Shown piece by piece: positions 57,109 through 64,000 of a stretch of 64,000 nt of DNA. The position numbers and the translations under genes were made by a program. This DNA is from Neonectria sp. B-13 (Eukaryota > Ascomycota > Sordariomycetes > Hypocreales > Nectriaceae). The stretch covers positions 1,113,607-1,177,606 of the forward strand of contig NOKP01000004.1 of the NCBI GenBank assembly GCA_002682825.1. Reading direction: 5' to 3'. Positions within the stretch are counted from its first letter, which is position 1; every line of letters starts with the position of its first letter. The notes beneath the pieces are model-generated. The model searched no databases. It had not been told where the DNA came from and worked only from the letters and a program-made list of their open reading frames with translations.

Positions 57109-58356
57109 ATGCGGTTCCGAACTGAACTCAAAAACATCCGCACCTTCGCGAGTAGGACCCGCCCTTCACTCGCTGTTGCCATACCTCATGAATGCTCAGC
57201 GCTGACCACAGCCAGAACTCACCGCGGCACTCTCCTCCCTTGAAAAGATCGCCTGGTTACGCCTGAGTGATGATACCGCCCGCTTCACCGTCATTCCGGA
57301 CGTGGGATCCCAGGTTTGGGCGTACGTCATTCCGTCTCGTTGCATCCACTCCTAGCGCCCAGTGAACGTGAATGCGAATCTGCGTCACCGGCAACATGAT
57401 CCTCGCTGACTGACCAGCTCCCTCGCCATGGACTTCATATTCGACAAGTACCACATTCAATCCGCCGAGGCCTCCAACACCATCAATCTCGAGCTGCCCC
57501 TCCAGCCCCTCCAGCGTGCCTTGAAATCCGCCCTCAACAGCATTTCCGCCTCCCTCCGCCTCACCAAAAAGGACGGCATGCCCGTCCTTTCTATGACCAT
57601 CACCACCAACACCAACGCCAATCCACCCAACGCCCCTGGCCCAGCAAAGCCGTCTGCTACTACCGGAGACGACCCTTTTGACGATGACGACATGTTCCAT
57701 CCTGAGCATCTCGAGACTTCCCTCAGGCGCGAGCATGAGAAGATCATCACCCAGGATATCCCCGTCCGCGTCCTCCACCCAGAAACTGTTGAGACTATCA
57801 TGCAGCCCAAGGTCCGTGAGCCCGATGTCCATATCCAGTTACCACCTCTACTCCATCTCAAGGCTATATCGGACCGCTTCACCAAGCTGGCGCTCGCATC
57901 CAACTCTTCCACCGGTACCGCTGCCGTCAAAGCCCCCAAGCTCGAATTGAGCGCCAACATGCACGGTGGCCTACGCTTGCGCATCGCCACCGAAACTACC
58001 GACATCTGCAGTGTATGGTCTGGCCTCGAGAACCCCGAGCTGGATCCCACCCAACTGGACTGCCCCGTCGAGGACCACCCGAGCACCAAGTTTCGCGAGG
58101 ATGGCCCAGACAGATGGGCCACCGTTCGGGTCGACGGCAAGGACTGGAGTAGAGTCCTAAGCGTTGGTCGACTCGAGGGTCGGGTGATTGCCTGCTTCTC
58201 CGATGACCACGCCTTAATCCTCTACGTTTACGTGCCTCAGTACGACGATGCTACAGCAGATGACTCGGTCGTCACGGTACGTCCCTCCTCCCTACCGGCT
58301 ACCTTGATCCTTCGACTAACCCCCAGAAGTATTATGTTCAGTCATATAGTGTTTGA
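57109..58356 (+). CDS. HUS1: checkpoint clamp subunit Hus1
   Basis: Four exons: 57109-57151, 57216-57321, 57418-58276 and 58327-58356; 345 residues. The joins restore MRFRTELKNIRTFAKLTAAL, then SSLEKIAWLRLSDDTARFTV, SQVWASLAMDFIFDKYHIQS and INLELPLQPLQRAL, the Hus1 N-terminal domain (PF04005), and the last exon (30 nt) adds KYYVQSYSV. Known: Hus1 with Rad1 and Rad9 forms the PCNA-like 9-1-1 ring, loaded at damaged DNA to activate the Mec1/ATR checkpoint in the nucleus. An insert of about 40 residues with Pro/Asp (DDPFDDDD) lies near residue 130. For the second intron an alternative acceptor exists near 57354, but only the one at 57417 keeps the family sequence in frame. Confidence 0.9.
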
Positions 58357-58848
58357 TTAGGAGAGCCAATTGACGGCTTAGATTCATGGCGTTCAGGTTC
58401 AGATCAAGATAGACGGAGTTACGACAGGTTGTCATGGAGTTGGCAGGATATGCATTGCTGTTTAATCCCAAAGATGATGCTCTACAAACAATCACGACAA
58501 TACCAACGGAAGAGATCCTTGACTGCATTACTATTTCGTATTCCGTGTACTCGCAAACCGAATAAGGTCTCGATAATACACCACCGTGTCTTAGTGTTCG
58601 TGGCGATCCAAAAGAAACTGATTAAAACAGAGTATCCTCCTCTCCAAAGCATACAGCTCAGCAAATTACAGCCGTCTCCACGATAGGGACCCTTCCCTCG
58701 GTGCTGCTGTACGCAAAATTACACGAAAATCAATGGTCTACTATACAATGTTTGGTCCAAGAGGCAGACCTCCGAGAAAACGCCAGACGAATGGGTCGAT
58801 GCCAAGGTCGTACAAAAACACCGTTTGTTCTGATATGCTTGATTCTTC
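58357..58848. other. convergent 3' region
   Basis: Between the stops of HUS1 and SEC16. No gene seen. Confidence 0.6.
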
Positions 58849-61800
58849 TTACTTGGCCATGACGTCGATGTAACGGCCGCTCTTGCGAGGCTTCTTCTTC
58901 TCGCCTGGCTTGCGAGGTGCAGCAGCGCTGAGGAGATCGTCGATGCTGCTGGCGTTGCTCATGCTTGTAGTAGGTCTGCTCGAAGGGGCACTACCGGGTG
59001 CTCCGAAACTACCGGTGGACACGGAACGGGCCATAAGGGGAGGGGGTGCGGCCAGGCCGAGGTTATCCATCGAGGGTGCCCTCGTTAACTCCGGAGTCGC
59101 TGAGCGCATGTGAAGAGGGAACGCCGTTGACGGTAAGCTACTGCTAAAAGCCATCGGCGGCGGAGGCGTTCCACTTGGCGGTGGGGGAGTGCCAGAGACG
59201 GAACGGGGAATGGCCCTTGGTGGAGGCGGCGTGGCCGTCTTCGCTACCATGTTCTCGGCGCCAGACTTTTTGTTGACCCATCGCTTGAGATCGGGATCAT
59301 ATACAAAGCTGCTGGCCTCTCCCAGTTTGGCTCGGATGGGCTTGCCGGGCGATTGGTCGCCAGCAGGAGTTGGAGCCTCCGCCTTCTTGCCGCCGCCAAA
59401 CCACCCAGTGAAACCCCAACTCTTCTTGGGTGACTGTTGGGCCGCAGCACGTTTTGCTTGACTCCAGTTAGCCGAGGAACTCTTCTGAACAACGGACACA
59501 AACTTACCATCCTCCTCGGCCGCCTTGCGGAACATCTCTTCATTCTCCCGGTCCTTATCAGTCTTGGAATGATCTTTGTTGTTCAGAGCAGGAACGTCGT
59601 CGTCATCATCATCCATGAAGCTCTTTTTCTTGGGCTTCGGCGAGTCTTCTCCATCCTCTGCATTCGGCTGCGTATCCGGCTCATAAGACGGTGGCTCGTA
59701 CCCATACGGTTGGAACGACGGTGGCTCATATCCGCCGCCGTCCTCAGTTGCGTTGGTCTCGGGCGCAAGGCGGCTCGGAGTCATCACAGGTGGCTCGTAT
59801 CCGTACGCAAGGGGTTGGTAGCCCTGCTGAGACGACTCTGTGCTCTTGTTCTCTCCACCAAGTGCAGGCATGCTAGAGGACGTCGGAATGCCGAAAGGCT
59901 GGTATCCCTCAGATGGAGAAACCGCCTGGGTGATCTGAGCGGGGGGTGCTAGCCCTGGGAACCCAACTACCGTCTGCGGAAAATGTGGCTCGGACGCAGA
60001 AGAGGCTACAGGGATGTAGCTGCTAGGTGGCGCGGAAGCTGGGGTGACCCCTAAGTGCGAGGGCTCGTAAGTGTTCCGAGAGTACTCGTTTGAGCTTCGC
60101 TCCATGGAACTCCTGGGGCCTGGAGTGTACTGGGACGCAGGTTCGTACGGGTTTGCAGAAGGAGTCGCTGTCACCGCTGCTGGAGCATACTTCGATGCTG
60201 GTGCGAGTGCCGGAGGCTGACCTGCGCCCATGGGGTAACTGGGCGACTGCCCACCATACACGTCAAAGTTGGAGACAGAGGGAGACCGACTCATCGTGGG
60301 CGTAGTGGCGATGCGACCAAACGGCCCAGACTCGCCCTCGCCGCCAGCTCCAGCTCCGTTCTTCTCGTTCTCATCTCCAGCGACAAACTTGTTGAACCTG
60401 TTCCACATACTGTCTGAAACCTTGTTCATGCTTGGCTTGGAGATCCAGGAATTGCTCTCTTCCTTGGGGGCCTGTTTGAGTCTTGTCATGAAGTCATCAA
60501 CAGCAGTTTCCAAAATGAGGTGGTAATAAGGCGATCTCTTCGTCTGGGAACTCATCGCAGTCGCAATGGCGTCACAGTATTGTAGAGCCTTGTCGCGGTG
60601 ACCATATTCAGCAAGAGTCATGGCATGCTGGAGTTTGTACGCGGCAAGATGAGGGGTGCCCGCTGCTGCAGCAACTCCTCCTGCGAGCGAGAGGCCATAC
60701 TCATAGACCTCGCTGAGCTGAAGAGCCTCGGTCTCCTTAGCAAACTGGTCAGACTGCTGATGATGGTCCGAGCCCAGTAGCACGAAACTGGCGTTGGGGT
60801 CATCCAGGCCTCCAAAGATGGATGCATTCCTACCAAATAGGAAACAGATGTGGGCTGCCTCGGCTCTTCCGTAGCTAGACAGCAAGTTTCCAAGGGCATT
60901 TAGTCCCCGGATGTCATCAACACTGCGATTGCTGAGGACAAGAGACAACGTCTCCCGCCATTTATCCAGCCCGTCGAGAGTATCCTTCGCAGGGCCCGGA
61001 CCTGACTGAGTAGACATGAGCTGGAGACCTGCTCGCGCATGTACAGGGACAAGCTCGTCGACACAGTCATCGAAGTTTCCGGACAGAATCTTGTACAACG
61101 CCGCCATCGACTCATTGTTGTGGCCAGGGTAGTTGACCTCCTTTCGAACGAACTCCTGAGCAACTTGCTTGTAAAGATCGCCTGACACGGTGTGAGAGAT
61201 CAACATCGCGTGGCCCCATAATCGTTTGTCAACGAAGGCCCAGACGGCCTTCTCTCCATCACCTTTCAGTAGGTGATGACGGATTTGGTCCATAGTTGAG
61301 ATATCAGCTCCGTCAGCTTGCATGGCAGTGATCGAGTTGACCCCAACGCCCAGGCCACCAACACCGGGGAACAGGGCATCGTCATCTGCAGTTGGTGTAA
61401 TTGTGCCAGGTGAGAGAACATCTCGCACAGCCTTCTCCACCTCTGGGGTGCCCTCGAGAATCCCGTCAAACTCAATGAAGATGCGCAAAATTCTCCACAA
61501 AAGCAAACGCTCGATGGCACGTTTGCTCTCTAGAGAAAGGTGAGAGTGGAATGAAACCTCAGGGAGGTCCTTCTCCAACACCTCAATACCAGCAGTCAAC
61601 CAGGCGATAGTCTCCTTCTTCTTGGACTTGCCCTTGAGAGGACCTGGGAACTTGGCAAGGCGATCCTGAAGAGGCTCAATATCCTTAACATTGCGAACCT
61701 TGACTTCGCCAGGTGTGCGGATGATAGTCGGCACAGCCTGGTTCATCATGCCATATCGAGGAACACTGTTTGGGAAAGACGTAACCATAGTGCCACCAAC

Positions 61801-64000
61801 GCCCCAGGAAAAGACCGGAACGCCTTTCCACCGTTGAAGAGGATCTTTCTCCCGTCCATCGGTAGGCGCGACCATATTCATCGTTATGGACTGGCCTCGA
61901 ACTCGAGTCACAGGAGCGTATGGAACAATTGTCGGCCTTGCCATGACTGGAGAGGTCGCGGAATGGGCAGAGGAAGGTCGGCGAGTGGAGTCAGATGATT
62001 TCGTGGCTTGCTTGTGGCCATACGCAGCGCTTGGGGACTGCGTTTGAGCACGAGGAGGTGGAACAAATCCAGAGTGTGCCGTTGGAGGAGCATGTGGTGC
62101 ATAGGGCACATAGCTCGGGCCTGACTGCTTAGGGGGCGACAGCGTCAACTGTCCAGCGTAGCTGGGAGGCGGTGGAGTGCGCCGAACTGCCTTTGGTGAA
62201 TTTCCAGGGCTATATCTGGATTCGGTATGAGAAGTAGGGGCATGAGTAGCACTCAAAGACCTATTAGGGGTGGTTTGCTCGTCCTCCTCGTCAACCTCGC
62301 GGGTTGGGGGGAGAGATGAGACCCGGGTCAACCGTGGCTCATGAGACGAGTTCCTTCGACGCTCAGCCAGCGTCATCTCCCCGTTGAAACCCCGGTTTGT
62401 CTCACAATGAGTCAACGGACTCGACGTTCTAGGCTGGTGAGCCAGGATTGGTGGGGGAACCGCAGATGCGGCGACGGGTCCGTAGGAGTTGTGTGGTTTT
62501 GTGGCAGGGGGTGCCGGAGAATAGCGGCTATTGGCCGCCGGCGGAGCTGTATGACTACCCGTAGCTCCAGGAGCTGGCGAGTATCTAGATACGTTGGTGG
62601 ATGGCGGAGGCATGTGATTGGCAGGAGTCGAAAGAGTAGCGTAGGGGCTCGCCCGTTCAGGGGCAACCAAGCCGGCAACTCCAATAGGCTGAGTAGCAGG
62701 GGGGTAGCTTGGAGCAAGTGTATGCGCAGGCAGGGGCGGAGGTGCCATCTGGTTCATGGCCGAGTGCATCGGGGGTGGTGCAACGTGTGCACCATGAGCC
62801 ATTGGGGGAGGCTGGCGGACTGGGGAAGGACCCCGAATGCTCGTTCTCGAGCTTGGACGAGGCCTAGATGCCATAGGCAATTCCTCAAAGAAGCTATCCT
62901 TGTGCTGTACAATAGGAGTTGGGGGCTTCTGGTGCACGGGTGGGCCCTGGTGCATTGGCGGCCCTTGGCTACCGTGACTTGAGCTGGGAGGAGAAAGGGA
63001 ATTGGTAGGGGGACCAGGCATGAACATGCTCGTACTTCTAGGCATTCCCGACCCCTGGGGAGGAGGGATGTTGGCTTTGGGAAGCGTTTGCATGCTGGCT
63101 CGCTTTCGAGGCTTCACCACAGTAGTGACAAGATCCGTAGGCAGGTCATATGGAGACGAATATCCACCCTTGGATTTGTCGGCATAGCTTTGGGTCCTCG
63201 GCATCTCGGGTCTCACCGGCAGAGGCGTGTTGTACTGGGACACTGATCCGTATGGTGTCAAAGTCGGCACGGGGGCATTGTACAAGCCACCAGGAGTGGC
63301 CTGCGCGGAAGACGCCGTTGCGGGAGTATAAGAGGCTGCTCGTTGAGTGGGTGGTTTTTCAGGGGCGTAAGGGTTCGATTCCGAAGCTTGGATAGGTGCA
63401 GTTGCCGGTGCTAGAGCTGGCTCTTCATCTTCCAAGAATCCTTCGTCATCGCTAACAAAGAAAGCCGAGGGGTCAACCTCCTTGTTTTCTGCTGCGGTGT
63501 CCTCTAGGAGGAAATCGTCCTCATCGTCGTCTTCTTGAAACGCCGCCTCCCATTTGGCAGCCAGGTCCTTAGGTTGGCCGGCCTCAGCTTTGAGCTCGGG
63601 ACTCGAAGTGCTGTCCTCCTCCTCCTGTGTCTCTTCGAGGGTAGATTGGCGCGAGAAGGATCCAGGGTTCACCGAATCCAAGACCTGCATCGTAGACTTG
63701 CGCTCGAGAGCTGGCGCCGGCAGTCCGTTCAGAGCAACATCCGCTTTCGAATCTTGAATCTGGCCAAAGAAGTCGTCACCAGCACCGGTGTCGTCGTCAA
63801 AGGAATTAGCTACAGCTGGTATCGCTTCCTGGTTTGCTTCGGATGCCTGCTCCGTCCCAGTTTGAGAAATCAACGGAATACCCTCCTCGTATCGCGCCTC
63901 GGAGGCCTGTCCGTCGCGTCCTTGAAGGTCTCCACCGATCGAGGTTGACCGGCCATGCTGCCTTTGAGGCGCGTTGAGATCATTAAGAGTTTCCGGTGCA
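58849..64000 (-). CDS. SEC16: COPII coat assembly protein Sec16, 3' part, cut by window edge
   Basis: Open from the right edge to a stop at 58849, at least 1716 codons; the N-terminus lies outside. Seen: RYEEGIPLI and acidic motifs with FFG-type spacing near the edge (DDFFGQIQDS), a long Pro/Ser/Tyr-rich region, then the central conserved domain (about 61560-61850: GVGGTMVTSFPNSVPRYGM; WLTAGIEVLEKDLPEV), the ACE1-type helical region that binds Sec13 (about 60500-61500: KLQHAMTLAEYGHRDKALQY), a second Pro-rich region, and the C-terminal KKPRKSGRYIDVMAK that is typical of fungal Sec16. Known: Sec16 marks ER exit sites and organises Sec23/24 and Sec13/31 for COPII vesicle budding. No intron is needed over the 5.1 kb seen. 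Confidence 0.95.
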   Translation of the reverse strand, partial: APETLNDLNAPQRQHGRSTSIGGDLQGRDGQASEARYEEGIPLISQTGTEQASEANQEAIPAVANSFDDDTGAGDDFFGQIQDSKADVALNGLPAPALERKSTMQVLDSVNPGSFSRQSTLEETQEEEDSTSSPELKAEAGQPKDLAAKWEAAFQEDDDEDDFLLEDTAAENKEVDPSAFFVSDDEGFLEDEEPALAPATAPIQASESNPYAPEKPPTQRAASYTPATASSAQATPGGLYNAPVPTLTPYGSVSQYNTPLPVRPEMPRTQSYADKSKGGYSSPYDLPTDLVTTVVKPRKRASMQTLPKANIPPPQGSGMPRSTSMFMPGPPTNSLSPPSSSHGSQGPPMHQGPPVHQKPPTPIVQHKDSFFEELPMASRPRPSSRTSIRGPSPVRQPPPMAHGAHVAPPPMHSAMNQMAPPPLPAHTLAPSYPPATQPIGVAGLVAPERASPYATLSTPANHMPPPSTNVSRYSPAPGATGSHTAPPAANSRYSPAPPATKPHNSYGPVAASAVPPPILAHQPRTSSPLTHCETNRGFNGEMTLAERRRNSSHEPRLTRVSSLPPTREVDEEDEQTTPNRSLSATHAPTSHTESRYSPGNSPKAVRRTPPPPSYAGQLTLSPPKQSGPSYVPYAPHAPPTAHSGFVPPPRAQTQSPSAAYGHKQATKSSDSTRRPSSAHSATSPVMARPTIVPYAPVTRVRGQSITMNMVAPTDGREKDPLQRWKGVPVFSWGVGGTMVTSFPNSVPRYGMMNQAVPTIIRTPGEVKVRNVKDIEPLQDRLAKFPGPLKGKSKKKETIAWLTAGIEVLEKDLPEVSFHSHLSLESKRAIERLLLWRILRIFIEFDGILEGTPEVEKAVRDVLSPGTITPTADDDALFPGVGGLGVGVNSITAMQADGADISTMDQIRHHLLKGDGEKAVWAFVDKRLWGHAMLISHTVSGDLYKQVAQEFVRKEVNYPGHNNESMAALYKILSGNFDDCVDELVPVHARAGLQLMSTQSGPGPAKDTLDGLDKWRETLSLVLSNRSVDDIRGLNALGNLLSSYGRAEAAHICFLFGRNASIFGGLDDPNASFVLLGSDHHQQSDQFAKETEALQLSEVYEYGLSLAGGVAAAAGTPHLAAYKLQHAMTLAEYGHRDKALQYCDAIATAMSSQTKRSPYYHLILETAVDDFMTRLKQAPKEESNSWISKPSMNKVSDSMWNRFNKFVAGDENEKNGAGAGGEGESGPFGRIATTPTMSRSPSVSNFDVYGGQSPSYPMGAGQPPALAPASKYAPAAVTATPSANPYEPASQYTPGPRSSMERSSNEYSRNTYEPSHLGVTPASAPPSSYIPVASSASEPHFPQTVVGFPGLAPPAQITQAVSPSEGYQPFGIPTSSSMPALGGENKSTESSQQGYQPLAYGYEPPVMTPSRLAPETNATEDGGGYEPPSFQPYGYEPPSYEPDTQPNAEDGEDSPKPKKKSFMDDDDDDVPALNNKDHSKTDKDRENEEMFRKAAEEDGKFVSVVQKSSSANWSQAKRAAAQQSPKKSWGFTGWFGGGKKAEAPTPAGDQSPGKPIRAKLGEASSFVYDPDLKRWVNKKSGAENMVAKTATPPPPRAIPRSVSGTPPPPSGTPPPPMAFSSSLPSTAFPLHMRSATPELTRAPSMDNLGLAAPPPLMARSVSTGSFGAPGSAPSSRPTTSMSNASSIDDLLSAAAPRKPGEKKKPRKSGRYIDVMAK

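Overview
The window is nuclear DNA of a filamentous ascomycete (Pezizomycotina, probably Sordariomycetes). The evidence is many short introns (about 49-190 nt) with GTRNGY-type donors and CTRAC branch sites, pyrimidine-rich promoters, no operons, and a set of conserved single-copy fungal genes. I read 20 protein-coding genes, two cut by the window edges, and one decayed gene. Exon models were built by hand from splice signals and remembered family sequences; no search was run.

Layout. 1-6.2 kb: PABA synthase (cut at the left edge) and the TRAPPII subunit TRS120. 7-18 kb: a looser, accessory-looking stretch, all minus strand, with an SDR-fold protein lacking its key motifs, an 11-exon sugar/quinate-type MFS transporter and a DUF2264 protein, separated by long non-coding spacers, one carrying telomere-like CCCTAA remnants. 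18.5-24.3 kb: an ASXH-domain protein, Elongator subunit ELP5, the R-SNARE SEC22 and a conserved-looking unknown with CxxC pairs. 27.4-33.1 kb: a CLPTM1-family membrane protein, a LOG-family phosphoribohydrolase and proteasome subunit PRE5. 33.8-37.1 kb: a decayed phosphoserine aminotransferase copy and mitochondrial tRNA-modification GTPase MSS1. 37.8-38.3 kb: a 79-residue GRSGYN-repeat protein behind a strong-looking promoter. 41.6-51.1 kb: ER glucosidase I, the tri-snRNP protein SNRNP27 and the formin SepA/Bni1. 53.9-64 kb: a small single-pass membrane protein, a RING-like protein with C-terminal RHIM-like repeats, checkpoint clamp subunit HUS1, and SEC16 (cut at the right edge).

Most genes are housekeeping. 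Several belong to the early secretory pathway (TRS120, SEC22, glucosidase I, CLPTM1-like, SEC16), but their scatter and mixed orientation look like ordinary gene order, not a cluster. The items most worth a second look are the RING-like protein's tandem motifs, the GRSGYN protein, the apparently dead SDR, the decayed aminotransferase, and two unusual introns.
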